From Candidatus Woesearchaeota archaeon (lineage in GTDB: Archaea > Nanobdellota > Nanobdellia > SCGC-AAA011-G17 > JACQNH01), in NCBI GenBank assembly GCA_016203175.1, contig JACQNH010000026.1, positions 1-31,609 of the forward strand: a DNA stretch of 31,609 bases, given 5' to 3'. Shown in pieces: positions 1 to 7,461 of this stretch (within the stretch, counting starts at the first letter, position 1; the number at the start of each line of letters is the position of its first letter). The position numbers and the translations under genes are program-made. Under the pieces are notes generated by a model. It saw only the letters and a program-made list of their open reading frames with translations. It did not search any database and was not told the DNA's origin.

Positions 1-75
1 AGTCTATAGCGTTCCCGAAGGGATGACCGAAGGTCAAGCGATGACTGATGGTAGTCACGAGCTTTGACTTTTTGG
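1..75 (+). ncRNA. 3' end of a structured RNA (identity unknown)
   Basis: No protein is encoded here, but the first 75 bases are far richer in G and C than their surroundings and fold compactly. Two short hairpins carry CCGAAGG tops (about 12-22 and 29-39). A longer arm pairs GTCAAGC (about 35-41) with GCTTTGAC (about 61-68) and contains an inner TGACT/AGTCA stem. T-rich runs follow (69-100), as at archaeal transcript ends. The 5' part probably lies outside the window. It could be the tail of a larger structural RNA such as 23S rRNA, which I cannot establish. The strand is inferred from the trailing T-runs. Confidence 0.35.
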
Positions 76-148
76 ATTTTGCTTTTTTATTTTTATTGGA
101 TCAAGTTCAAAAATTAAAACCTTCCCAGAAGAGATTAAAAGTTTATAA

Positions 149-1225
149 TTAAATTCTTTCAATTGAAAAACTTGGTTTAACTATCCCCCCTATATTCAAA
201 ACAAACTTAAAATTCTGATAAGTCCCTTCAAAAGATGGTTCTTTTAAAGTTAATTTTACCCCAATTAAATCACCCAAATTTCTTATAAATGAGACATAAT
301 CTGCTTGTTCAATCTTCAAATTTGTCTTCATACTTTCCCCGCTTCTATATTTTATTATCAAAGGAGAAGCTATTGTAGAAGAAATCAAAACAATATCAGA
401 ATCATGTATTAATGGATCTATAGGCCCAAATGGAGAATTATACTTAAACAAATGATATCTTAAAGCCTCAACTACCTTTTCATTAAATTCTAAACCTAAT
501 TTACGACAGTAATCCTCAGTATATTTCTCAAATTTTTTATGCTTCGGATCTAAATCTTTTTCAATAGCATACAAATATAAATTTTTATCAACAAATGGCT
601 CTTGAACTTCATAAAACATTTCCCCACTTAAAGTATCCTTCACAATTCTAACCTTTACTATACTTTTTCCTTCTTCATCAATCACTAAATCAATAAATTT
701 CTCAATAAAAGGGGGTGTTGGTGGCTCTTCAAGAATTTCTGGTTTAACGGGAACCTTCAAAACTGGTTTTACTTCTTTAGGTGTTAATGCTTCAGCCTCA
801 ACTAAAGATTCTTGAAAACCTTCTAAAGCAGATTCAACGTATTTTTCAGCTTTAATTTCTGGAACCTTTTCAACTTCTTTAGCTTCAGGTTTTATTCCTC
901 CAGCAAATGTTTCTAAAATACTAATATTTGGAGGTGCAGCAGTTGATATTGGTATTGGAACGATTCTTACCTCTTTAATTTCTGGTTGTTTAACCTCTAC
1001 AATAATAGTTTCTTTAATAGGTTTTATTTCAATATGTTTTTCTTCTTTTAACTCCTCAATCAATCTTTTTTTCTTTTGATAAAAACATGCTCTTACAAAT
1101 CTTTTTAAAATTATTTCTTCAATAGTCGGGGGTCTCTCAATTAAAATTTTATTTACATCTTTAATTAAATCTATTTCTTCCTGTTGTATTGGATCATAAA
1201 TAAACCTAATATCTTCCTTTTTCAT
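149..1225 (-). CDS. ATPase-less secretion-ATPase paralogue (N-terminal domain only)
   Basis: A 358-residue protein. Its C-terminal third resembles the N-terminal domain of archaeal FlaI/VirB11-type secretion ATPases, including the landmark GPIDPLIHDSDI, which corresponds to LEPLMRDPFIEDI in the large ATPase at 24778-29310. It stops where that family would continue into the Walker A region, so no P-loop, Walker B or His box exists. The front half is a Lys/Glu/Pro/Val-rich low-complexity linker. The ATG at 1225 is preferred to the one at 1288 because it lies 4 bases after the stop of the upstream gene, giving a coupled two-gene operon. A structural or regulatory partner of the pilus motor is plausible (inference). 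It is a derived paralogue rather than a random truncation, because a long unique N-terminal part is retained. Confidence 0.75.
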   Translation of the reverse strand: MKKEDIRFIYDPIQQEEIDLIKDVNKILIERPPTIEEIILKRFVRACFYQKKKRLIEELKEEKHIEIKPIKETIIVEVKQPEIKEVRIVPIPISTAAPPNISILETFAGGIKPEAKEVEKVPEIKAEKYVESALEGFQESLVEAEALTPKEVKPVLKVPVKPEILEEPPTPPFIEKFIDLVIDEEGKSIVKVRIVKDTLSGEMFYEVQEPFVDKNLYLYAIEKDLDPKHKKFEKYTEDYCRKLGLEFNEKVVEALRYHLFKYNSPFGPIDPLIHDSDIVLISSTIASPLIIKYRSGESMKTNLKIEQADYVSFIRNLGDLIGVKLTLKEPSFEGTYQNFKFVLNIGGIVKPSFSIERI

Positions 1226-1229
1226 CTTT

Positions 1230-1517
1230 TTAAAAACGTTTTTGCTGAACAACTTGATATGGTGATTTTTCCTGTATAAATCTTTCAAGAATCAATAAAC
1301 CTTTAGCTATCTGCTTATTTTGCTCTATTAACGTTGTTATCTTTTCAACTAATGGTTCTTTAACCTCTTCTTCTTTAATAACCTTAGCTGCACCCTCAAA
1401 GACATCTATTAATTTAGAAATCCTATTGCTTAATTCCTTAACAGAAATAACTAAATCAGCGCTTTTTTTGCTTAATTCAATATTGTTTTTAATTAATTCC
1501 TTGACAATTGGATCCAT
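1230..1517 (-). CDS. small coiled-coil protein
   Basis: A 95-residue, Lys/Glu/Ile-rich, almost wholly helical protein with heptad-like spacing of Leu/Ile/Val (about residues 5-85), no Cys and no membrane segment. It has a clear start: AGAGGT lies a few bases upstream of the ATG, and a TATA-like TTTTTATA sits about 35-40 bases upstream. The next gene starts 4 bases after its stop, so the two are probably translated together, and the partner is the ATPase-less secretion-type protein. Small coiled-coil proteins of this kind are common in DPANN genomes without an assigned role. A scaffold or adaptor for its partner is a guess. Confidence 0.7.
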   Translation of the reverse strand: MDPIVKELIKNNIELSKKSADLVISVKELSNRISKLIDVFEGAAKVIKEEEVKEPLVEKITTLIEQNKQIAKGLLILERFIQEKSPYQVVQQKRF

Positions 1518-1615
1518 TTTAACCTCTTTTTTATATCATTAATAAATACGAGTATAAAAAGATTTTGGAACTCTTTAAGGCTTTTTCCTTAGTTTTTAAA
1601 AAATTTCTTTTAAAA

Positions 1616-3238
1616 TTAATATTCGCCCATACCTGGCATTCCACCCATTCCAGGAGGCATTTGAGGTGTATTAGATTTTCCACCACCAGCAATTACATCA
1701 TCAATTCTTAAAATTAATTCACAAACTTCTGATGCAGATTTAATAGCTTGAGTTTTAATCTTTAACGATTCTATAACTCCAGTTTTCCATGCATCAACAA
1801 TCTTTCCAGTAAACACATTGATACCAGCCCATTTTTCACCTTTATCATGATGATTCTTCATATCTGTTAAAATATCAATAGGATCTAAACCTGCATTTTC
1901 AGCTAAAGTTATTGGTATTACTTCAATAGCATCAGCAAATGATTGAACAGCTAATTGCTCCCTTCCACTTAATTTTGTGGCAAACTTTCTTAATTGCATT
2001 GCCACTTCAGTTTCAACAGCACCAGCACCAGCAACTACCTTACCTAATTTCAAAGAAGCTATCACATCCCCAATCGCATCTTTAACAGCCCTCTCAACCT
2101 CATCAACAACATGCATTGTCCCGCCTCTAACTAAAATTGTAACAGCTTTTGGATTTTTACAGCCCTCAACATAAGTCATTTCTTCGTCTCCAATTTTAAT
2201 CTCTCTAACCATTCCAGCACTTCCTAAATCATTTGCAGTTATTTCTTTCAAGCTAGAAACGATTTTAGCTCCAGTTGCCCTTTCTAAACCATCCATATCA
2301 GATTTTTTAATTCTTCTGGCAGCATAAATTCCAGCTTTAGCTAAATAATGCTGCACTAAATCATCGATTCCTTTCTGGCAAAAAACAACATTAGCACCAG
2401 ATTTAATCACAGCCTCAGACATATTTTTCAACATATTTTCTTCCTGTTCTAAAAATCCTTGCAATTGTCTTGGATCAGATATCTGTATTTTAGTATCAGT
2501 CTCGGGATTTTTAATCTCTAAAGCACAATCTAGTAATAAAATTTTAGGGTTTTTTATTTGTTTAGGCATTGCACTATGTACCTTTTCTTTATCCAAAACT
2601 ATGCCTTTAATTAATTCAGAATCTTCTATTCCCCCGCCTACTTTCTTTTGTAATCTTATATCACTCATATTAATTTCATTCGCATCTTCAACTTGGGTAA
2701 CAGCATCAACAACCAAAGTTCCTAATTTTTCTTTTGAAGATTCAGCACCTTTCCCAGTCATTGCAGTTTCAGCAATTTGTTTTAAAAGAATTTTATCATT
2801 TTTAGTAATTGGTTCAGCAATTTTATTTAGAATTTCTTGGGCTTTTTCAGCAGCCATTTTATAACCCTTAGTAATTACAGTTGGATGAATTTCTTTATCT
2901 AGCAAATTTTCAGCATTCTTTAATAATTCACCAGCGATAACAACAGCAGTAGTAGTTCCATCCCCAACCTCATTTTCTTGAGTTTTTGCTATTTCAACAA
3001 TCATTTTAGCAGCAGGATGTTCAACTTGAATCTCTTCTAAAATTGTAACCCCATCATTAGTAACAATTATATCCCCCATACCATCAACAATCATCTTATC
3101 CATTCCCTTAGGGCCCAAAGTAGTTCTTACAGTTTCAGCCACAATTCTAGCAGCTAATATATTATTTCTTTGAGCATCTTTTCCTAATTTTCTTGATGTT
3201 CCTTCTGGCAATATAAATATCGGTTGTGTGTCTTTCAT
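1616..3238 (-). CDS. thsA: thermosome subunit (group II chaperonin)
   Basis: A 540-residue archaeal Hsp60-family ATPase that folds proteins in the cytosol as a double ring with a built-in lid. Visible hallmarks are TLGPKG (residues 40-45), NDGVT (61-65), GDGTTT (92-97, with the catalytic Asp) and a Gly/Met-rich tail ending GMGGMPGMGEY, typical of thermosomes. The length is normal. A TATA box at 3281-3289 predicts a transcript start near 3258. An in-frame ATG at 3265 lies upstream of that point, so the ATG at 3238 (MKDTQPIF) is chosen; it also matches the usual short N-terminus before the PILPEGT-like motif. It is transcribed alone. The family GGGAxE motif reads AGAGAVETE here, a mild variation. 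Confidence 0.97.
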   Translation of the reverse strand: MKDTQPIFILPEGTSRKLGKDAQRNNILAARIVAETVRTTLGPKGMDKMIVDGMGDIIVTNDGVTILEEIQVEHPAAKMIVEIAKTQENEVGDGTTTAVVIAGELLKNAENLLDKEIHPTVITKGYKMAAEKAQEILNKIAEPITKNDKILLKQIAETAMTGKGAESSKEKLGTLVVDAVTQVEDANEINMSDIRLQKKVGGGIEDSELIKGIVLDKEKVHSAMPKQIKNPKILLLDCALEIKNPETDTKIQISDPRQLQGFLEQEENMLKNMSEAVIKSGANVVFCQKGIDDLVQHYLAKAGIYAARRIKKSDMDGLERATGAKIVSSLKEITANDLGSAGMVREIKIGDEEMTYVEGCKNPKAVTILVRGGTMHVVDEVERAVKDAIGDVIASLKLGKVVAGAGAVETEVAMQLRKFATKLSGREQLAVQSFADAIEVIPITLAENAGLDPIDILTDMKNHHDKGEKWAGINVFTGKIVDAWKTGVIESLKIKTQAIKSASEVCELILRIDDVIAGGGKSNTPQMPPGMGGMPGMGEY

Positions 3239-3280
3239 CTTCTTAATTCCAAAAAATGAATGCATTTATAGTTAATAAGT

Positions 3281-3289
3281 TATATATAA
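3281..3289 (-). promoter_or_regulatory. TATA box of the thermosome gene
   Basis: On the minus strand the sequence reads TTATATATAAC, centred at 3285. The usual archaeal spacing puts the transcript start near 3258, leaving a leader of about 20 nt before the ATG at 3238. This position excludes the upstream in-frame ATG at 3265. Confidence 0.7.
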
Positions 3290-3346
3290 GATTTTTGTTA
3301 AAATAATGAATTTTGTTAATTTTTGCCATTTTATTAAACCTAAGAA

Positions 3347-3373
3347 CTGCCCTCCCCTCAACGGAGAAGGCAG
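3347..3373. other. GC-rich hairpin between thermosome and IS element
   Basis: CTGCC-CTCC (3347-3355) pairs with GGAG-AA-GGCAG (3363-3373) around a 7-base loop, a 9-bp stem with a two-base bulge. On the plus strand a Shine-Dalgarno-like AGAGGTG follows about 15 bases later, but only a 14-codon frame is available. It may be the remains of a leader cut off by the IS insertion at 3492, or a terminator for something now lost. The rest of 3290-3491 shows no convincing gene. Confidence 0.4.
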
Positions 3374-3491
3374 ATTCATAGGAAAAAAGAGGTGATATTA
3401 TAGGGTATGTACAACTTATATTTAAATCTTTCGGTATATAGCTACTCTTAAATAGTTACATTTTAAACCTATATTTTAGGGGTTTAAAAAG

Positions 3492-3517
3492 TGTGTAGGA
3501 CATAGACATCTGTCCCC
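3492..3517 (+). repeat. left terminal inverted repeat of the IS
   Basis: Reads inward from TGTGTAGG to TGTCCCC. It pairs with 4476-4502, agreeing at TGT, TAGG, GACAT and TGTCC. It lies just beyond the transposase 3' end. Confidence 0.7.
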
Positions 3518-3544
3518 TTTTTACAGATCTAATTTTTTAATCCT

Positions 3545-4411
3545 TTAAAATAATTTATGAAATGCAAGATATACTTGATTCGGTCTTTTTCCATTCAAGC
3601 TTCTATGTGGTCTTTCACAATTATACCTATATCTGAAGTATTCTAAATCCTTTTTGCAATAAGGGAGCTCACAAGCAATTGTAAACTGTATCCTGCTTAC
3701 TTTCCCTACAGTTGTGGGCTTATGTATGCCTGAGCGTATATGAAGAATATCTTGTTTTTTACACCACTTATCAAATTCACTATCTTTGCTTGTTCCACCA
3801 AATTCTTGGCCGTTATCTGTTAATATTTCTCTAGGCTTTCCATGCATCTCACTTGCTTCTTCTAGTAGTCTAATTGTATTTTTAGTTGTATTCTCCTTAA
3901 AATAGCCAATAGCTACACAATATCTGCTGCAGTCATCAATTATAGGTACAATCCAATTGCCAAATTCATCTTCTGTTCCATCTATCTGCCACATGCTATT
4001 TGGATGCTCTCTTTGAAACCTAATCCACTTTAATCGTTTCCCTTCCATCTTATTTCCTCGAGACAAGCCAGTATTCCTAATTATGCCTTTAATAGTAGAT
4101 TCTGATATAAAAATACCTTTCTCTTCGTTTAACTTAATCTTCATCTGATAACTACTAAACCCTGTATTTTCTCTTAAGGAAATAACCTCATCTATATCGT
4201 CTTGGGTGAATTTGTAATGTATGGTAATTGGTTTTCTTGAGAGATCTCTAAAGTTCCAATTACCTTCATTAAATCTCTTATACCAACGTTTTAGTGTCTT
4301 TTTAGAAACAGAATAATTGTATTTTTCTTGTAGTAATCTCTGGATATTTTCCCATTTCTTCTTATATAATTTAAGCTTAATCGCTTCTCTTCTTACAATA
4401 TCTTTTCTCAT
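3545..4411 (-). CDS. IS481-family transposase, catalytic Glu replaced
   Basis: A 288-residue transposase with an N-terminal helix-turn-helix (about 15-50) and an integrase-core (rve) domain (about 135-285). The first two catalytic acids are visible: Asp144 in WQIDGT and Asp199 in LTDNGQEF. The third should be the Glu of a GKxER motif. Here the motif reads GKVSR, with Ser239 (codon at 3697-3695), while the flanking KPTT, YNCERPH and LNGKRP family motifs are intact. The DDE triad is therefore broken and this copy is predicted inactive for strand transfer, although it could still bind DNA. It has a strong ribosome site, AGAGGTGG, 5 bases before the ATG. Length and frame are otherwise complete. 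Confidence 0.9.
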   Translation of the reverse strand: MRKDIVRREAIKLKLYKKKWENIQRLLQEKYNYSVSKKTLKRWYKRFNEGNWNFRDLSRKPITIHYKFTQDDIDEVISLRENTGFSSYQMKIKLNEEKGIFISESTIKGIIRNTGLSRGNKMEGKRLKWIRFQREHPNSMWQIDGTEDEFGNWIVPIIDDCSRYCVAIGYFKENTTKNTIRLLEEASEMHGKPREILTDNGQEFGGTSKDSEFDKWCKKQDILHIRSGIHKPTTVGKVSRIQFTIACELPYCKKDLEYFRYRYNCERPHRSLNGKRPNQVYLAFHKLF

Positions 4412-4424
4412 TTATACCACCTCT

Positions 4425-4468
4425 TGTTTTTGGAATAAAATCCAAATGTTTTTGGAATAAAATCCAAA
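4425..4468. repeat. tandem 22-bp palindromic repeat at the transposase promoter
   Basis: Two identical 22-bp units (4425-4446 and 4447-4468) stand head to tail. Each contains TTTGGA-ATAAAA-TCCAAA, an inverted repeat. They fill the space between the TATA box (about 4466-4475, minus strand) and the ribosome site, so a protein bound here would block transcription. Binding by the transposase N-terminal domain is a natural hypothesis. Confidence 0.6.
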
Positions 4469-4475
4469 TATATAA

Positions 4476-4502
4476 GGTGGACAAATGTCACTAACCTATA
4501 CA
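4476..4502 (-). repeat. right terminal inverted repeat of the IS
   Basis: Minus-strand TGTATAGG...GACATTTGTCCACC, the imperfect inverted partner of 3492-3517. It lies immediately upstream of the transposase promoter. Confidence 0.7.
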
Positions 4503-4523
4503 GTGTGTAGGACATAAACATCT
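4503..4523 (+). repeat. solo copy of the IS left end, outside the element
   Basis: GTGTGTAGGACATAAACATC plus T matches 3491-3511 with one mismatch in 21 bases, in the same orientation. It directly abuts the right end of the IS. It is either the relic of a second, tandem copy or a pre-existing end that served as the target. Confidence 0.6.
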
Positions 4524-4552
4524 TTATATATTAGTCTTTATTTCTTTAATTT

Positions 4553-4639
4553 ATGATATATAGATGGTTAGCAGAATTATTGAAATCTGATTTAAATAAT
4601 AATATTTCTGTTAACTGCCAAAACACAATCCAAACATAA
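4553..4639 (+). CDS. possible leaderless 28-residue peptide
   Basis: A short frame beginning MIYRWLAELLKSD, with an amphipathic helical look. Its only support is position: TATA sequence TTTATATATTA (4523-4532) lies 26 bases before the ATG, the spacing of a leaderless archaeal mRNA. It has no recognisable domain. It may be a fragment left by the IS events next door. The rest of 4524-4707 contains only weak inverted repeats (ACACAA/TTGTGT). Confidence 0.25.
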   Translation: MIYRWLAELLKSDLNNNISVNCQNTIQT

Positions 4640-4707
4640 ATTCTTATTCTTAGGTTGTGTATTTTAAGTTTTTAATCACTAATGATAAGAATGGAGTATA
4701 AAATGCC

Positions 4708-4818
4708 CTATAAAGAACAACCACATCTGGGACAGAACTTTGAAATTTCAGTAATTGAAAACCCACAATTATCGCATTTAAATAAAACCTCTTTTGTAAA
4801 TCTATCAAAGTCGTGCAT
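4708..4818 (-). CDS. 36-residue zinc-ribbon protein
   Basis: The frame starting MHDFDRF encodes two CxxC knuckles, CDNC (residues 15-18) and CPRC (residues 30-33), separated by 11 residues, and ends CGCSL. This is a minimal four-Cys zinc ribbon, a common archaeal small-protein form for binding nucleic acid or protein. The frame extends upstream to 4926, but that part is hydrophobic and runs antisense into the ABC gene, so the ATG at 4818 is preferred. A TATA-like CTTATATTC on the minus strand near 4855-4862 would give a short leader. Codon usage is ordinary. An alternative 64-residue frame on the opposite strand (4682-4876) has no such signature. Confidence 0.5.
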   Translation of the reverse strand: MHDFDRFTKEVLFKCDNCGFSITEISKFCPRCGCSL

Positions 4819-4822
4819 AAAA

Positions 4823-4830
4823 ATATATAA
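4823..4830 (+). promoter_or_regulatory. TATA box and ribosome site of the ABC exporter operon
   Basis: ATATATAA at 4823-4830 predicts a transcript start near 4852. The leader of about 20 nt then carries AGAGGTG (4862-4868), 4 bases ahead of the ATG at 4873. The region is shared with the leftward zinc-ribbon gene. Confidence 0.65.
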
Positions 4831-4872
4831 GAATTCACGATATTTAATTATTTTGAATATAAGAGGTGTAAA

Positions 4873-5853
4873 ATGAAACAGGTTATTCAAATAAAGAATC
4901 TCAAAAAAGAATTCTATATAAAACATAAAGAACCTGGGTTTTTAGGTAGTTTAAAATCGATTCTAAAGCCAAAAAAAAGAAAGTTACTAGCAGTAGACAA
5001 CATTTCCTTTAATGTAAATGAAGGTGAATTGTTAGCATTTATAGGTCCAAATGGGGCAGGTAAATCAACAACTATAAAAATGCTTACAGGTATTTTATTT
5101 CCAACATCAGGATCAGCAAAAGTTCTAGGCTTAATACCATGGGAAAAAAGAAAAGAATTATCATTCAAAATTGGATCTGTATTCGGACAAAAACCTCAAT
5201 TATGGTACCATTTACCTGCTATAGATACTTTCAATTTGTTTAGTAAGATCTATGAATTAGACAAAAAAGAGTATGAGGAAAGATTAAACTATTTGGTTAA
5301 AGTATTTGAAATTAAAGATATTTTAAATACACCAGTAAGAAAGTTATCATTAGGACAAAGAATGAGATGTGAAGTAGTTGCTTCTTTGTTGCATAAACCT
5401 AAAATTATCTTCTTGGATGAACCAACTATAGGTTTAGATATTGTAGCAAAGCAAAATATGAGGGAATTAATTAAAAAACTAAATGAAAAGGAAAAGGTTA
5501 CAATATTTTTAACATCTCATGATACTCAGGATATTGAACATTTATGTAAAAGAATTATAATAGTAAACCACGGAAGGATAATTTATGATGGCTCACTTAA
5601 TGATTTAAATAAAAAATTCTTAAGAAATAAGATAATTTCTATTAAATTTGAAGAGCCTATTAAAAAATTTGAAATTGAAGGTGTAAATATATTAAAATTA
5701 AACAAATACGATATAGATCTGGAATTGGATATAACTAAAAAATCTATCCAAGAACTTATAGATTTTATTATTAAAAAGTATAAAGTTGTTGATATTAATA
5801 TTTCTGATCCTCCAATAGAAGAAATAATATCGCTAATATACAAAAGAAAATGA
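4873..5853 (+). CDS. ABC exporter ATP-binding subunit
   Basis: A 326-residue ATPase that powers the two membrane proteins encoded next to it. Walker A is GPNGAGKST (58-66), the Q-loop is FGQKPQLWYHL (104-114), the signature LSLGQ (158-162), Walker B IIFLDEP (178-184) and the switch His 216 (TSHD). An N-terminal basic insert (about 14-37) and a C-terminal extension of about 90 residues beyond the core resemble the ABC-2 subgroup that works with PF06182-type permeases. The substrate is unknown. It opens a three-gene operon: its stop overlaps the next ATG by 4 bases (ATGA), implying coupled translation and fixed stoichiometry. It has no sign of decay. Confidence 0.93.
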   Translation: MKQVIQIKNLKKEFYIKHKEPGFLGSLKSILKPKKRKLLAVDNISFNVNEGELLAFIGPNGAGKSTTIKMLTGILFPTSGSAKVLGLIPWEKRKELSFKIGSVFGQKPQLWYHLPAIDTFNLFSKIYELDKKEYEERLNYLVKVFEIKDILNTPVRKLSLGQRMRCEVVASLLHKPKIIFLDEPTIGLDIVAKQNMRELIKKLNEKEKVTIFLTSHDTQDIEHLCKRIIIVNHGRIIYDGSLNDLNKKFLRNKIISIKFEEPIKKFEIEGVNILKLNKYDIDLELDITKKSIQELIDFIIKKYKVVDINISDPPIEEIISLIYKRK

Positions 5854-6644
5854 AACTAACAAAATACTATGAAATATGGAAAATAAATCTTTTAAATAGC
5901 TTTGTTTATTTTGGGGAATTTATTGTATGGTCATTATTTGTAGCTTTTATTATATTCATTTTTGTAAATCTTTGGAAGGCTATTTTTTCAACAAAAACAA
6001 TCATTGAAGGTTATACAATAGCAATGATGATTTGGTACTTGGTAATGACAGAGTCTATTACTACAAGTTCTTCCGGGACAGAATTAATCAAAGAATTAAA
6101 TGAAGAGGTTAAAAGTGGAAATCTAAGTTATACTTTAAACAAACCTTATAGCTATATGGGTTATTTTTATTCAAAGAAATTAGCCCAAGGAATGTTATCT
6201 TTCCTTTTAACATTTATACTAGGAAGCTTAGTGGCTTTAATCCTTGTCGGAAAGATAAAATTTTCACTCATTACCATCCCATTTATACTACTAACTGGTT
6301 TAGCAGCCTTCACTATAGATTTTTTTCTAGCCTCAATAATTGGAATAAGTGCATTTTGGTTGGAGGATACTAATTCATTTAGATGGATTTATGAAAAATT
6401 AGTTTTTATTTTAGGAGGTATGTTAGTACCATTAGAGATATTTCCTTCATGGCTTAAAAATATTTCATCTAGTTTACCCTTTAGCTATATGGCTTATCAT
6501 CCAGCAAGATTATTTGTAAATTTTGATTTTGGTAGATTTATGAATGTTATAGCAGTGCAATTAGTTTATATTATTATTTTAGGTTTATTAGTTATATTAA
6601 TGTATAAATTTGCAGTAAGGAAGGTGAATATCCATGGTGGGTAA
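5850..6644 (+). CDS. ABC-2 type permease, first subunit
   Basis: A 264-residue integral membrane protein with about six hydrophobic segments (near 18-40, 55-72, 110-135, 138-165, 178-200, 230-255). The layout and the conserved-looking stretch SGNLSYTLNKPYSY fit the ABC-2 exporter permeases of the PF06182 type, which occur as unequal pairs with one ATPase. It overlaps the ATPase gene by 4 bases and the second permease gene by 11 bases. It probably forms a heterodimeric channel with the latter. What it exports (lipid, peptide or drug) cannot be read from sequence. Confidence 0.85.
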   Translation: MKLTKYYEIWKINLLNSFVYFGEFIVWSLFVAFIIFIFVNLWKAIFSTKTIIEGYTIAMMIWYLVMTESITTSSSGTELIKELNEEVKSGNLSYTLNKPYSYMGYFYSKKLAQGMLSFLLTFILGSLVALILVGKIKFSLITIPFILLTGLAAFTIDFFLASIIGISAFWLEDTNSFRWIYEKLVFILGGMLVPLEIFPSWLKNISSSLPFSYMAYHPARLFVNFDFGRFMNVIAVQLVYIIILGLLVILMYKFAVRKVNIHGG

Positions 6645-7416
6645 AATATTAAGATTTATATGGGAATATTTTAAAATAAATCTACAGAGCGCAATGGAAT
6701 ATAGGGTCAATTTTATAGCTCAGACTTTATTTATGTTTTTAAATGATATTTTGTGGATATTTTTCTGGTGGATATTCTTCAATAAGTTTAATTTAATTAA
6801 TAACTGGAGTTTTAGTGATATGGTATTATTATATGCAGTTATAACACTTGGAGTGGGTATAGCAGGGATATTCTTTGGAAATTTTCCTAACATAGCAGAT
6901 ATAATCAAAGAAGGTAAACTGGATTTTTATTTAACATTGCCAAAAGATGAATTATTGCATCTTTTAGTTAGTAATATGCGCTTTCATGCATTTGGAGACC
7001 TTTTCTTTGGATTAGCAATAGCAATAATTTTTATTCCAATTATTAAATGGCCTTTATTATTGATCTTAACAACATTATCAGGAATAATAATTTTATCTTT
7101 TGCAATAATTGTTGGATCTATCACATTTTTTATAGGTAGTTCAGGAGAATTAACAAAATCTGCATTATTTAGTCTTTATACATTAGCTAGTTACCCCCTT
7201 GAAATATTTAAAGGATATATAAAATTTATAATGCTTACAATAATACCTGCAGCCTTTGTTACTGGAGTTCCTGTAAAACTACTAAAGATATTTGATTTTA
7301 AATCCTTTTTAATAATGATTATATTCACTATAATTTTTGCAACAATAGCAGTGATAATCTTTAAATTTGGCATTAAAAAGTATGAATCAGGAAATTTAAT
7401 AAACATTAGACTCTAA
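6634..7416 (+). CDS. ABC-2 type permease, second subunit
   Basis: A 260-residue membrane protein with about six hydrophobic helices. The motif EGKLDFYLTLPKDELLHLL (about 91-109) is characteristic of the PF06182 ABC-2 permease family, where a similar xLDxxLxxP motif follows the second helix pair. It overlaps the upstream permease gene by 11 bases and ends the operon at 7416. It has the same general topology as its partner but is clearly diverged, so the transporter is a heterodimer. The role is inferred only as export or flipping, energised by the 4873-5853 ATPase. Confidence 0.87.
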   Translation: MVGKILRFIWEYFKINLQSAMEYRVNFIAQTLFMFLNDILWIFFWWIFFNKFNLINNWSFSDMVLLYAVITLGVGIAGIFFGNFPNIADIIKEGKLDFYLTLPKDELLHLLVSNMRFHAFGDLFFGLAIAIIFIPIIKWPLLLILTTLSGIIILSFAIIVGSITFFIGSSGELTKSALFSLYTLASYPLEIFKGYIKFIMLTIIPAAFVTGVPVKLLKIFDFKSFLIMIIFTIIFATIAVIIFKFGIKKYESGNLINIRL

Positions 7417-7461
7417 TAATCAAAATCATCTTCTATTTTTCCTCTTGCACGGGAACAATTT

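Larger units (their letters stand above)
3492..4502 (-). mobile_element. IS481-like insertion sequence
   Basis: A 1011-bp element bounded by imperfect inverted repeats: left 3492-3517 (inward TGTGTAGGACATAGACATCT...) and right 4476-4502 (inward TGTATAGGTTAGTGACATTT...). These agree at most positions, with the shared core GACAT-Y-TGTCC. It holds one transposase gene reading left, whose TATA box (minus-strand TTATATATTT, about 4466-4475) lies just inside the right repeat. No target duplication is obvious. The right end abuts another copy of the left end (4503-4523), so the insertion history is not simple. The transposase lacks a catalytic residue, so this copy is probably immobile by itself. 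Confidence 0.8.

Noticed and set aside
1..75. C/D-box small RNA reading of the left-edge RNA (GATGA and CTGA motifs).
   Set aside because: The box-like motifs are only a few bases apart, leaving no room for guide sequences; stable hairpins explain the segment better.
1977..2864. Two rightward frames of 65 and 87 codons inside the thermosome gene.
   Set aside because: Antisense shadows of a well-conserved gene; low-complexity Ser/Thr/Ile composition and no start signals.
4682..4876. A rightward 64-codon frame overlapping the zinc-ribbon gene and the ABC promoter.
   Set aside because: It covers the TATA box and ribosome site of the ABC operon and lacks any motif, whereas the opposite strand has the four-Cys pattern.
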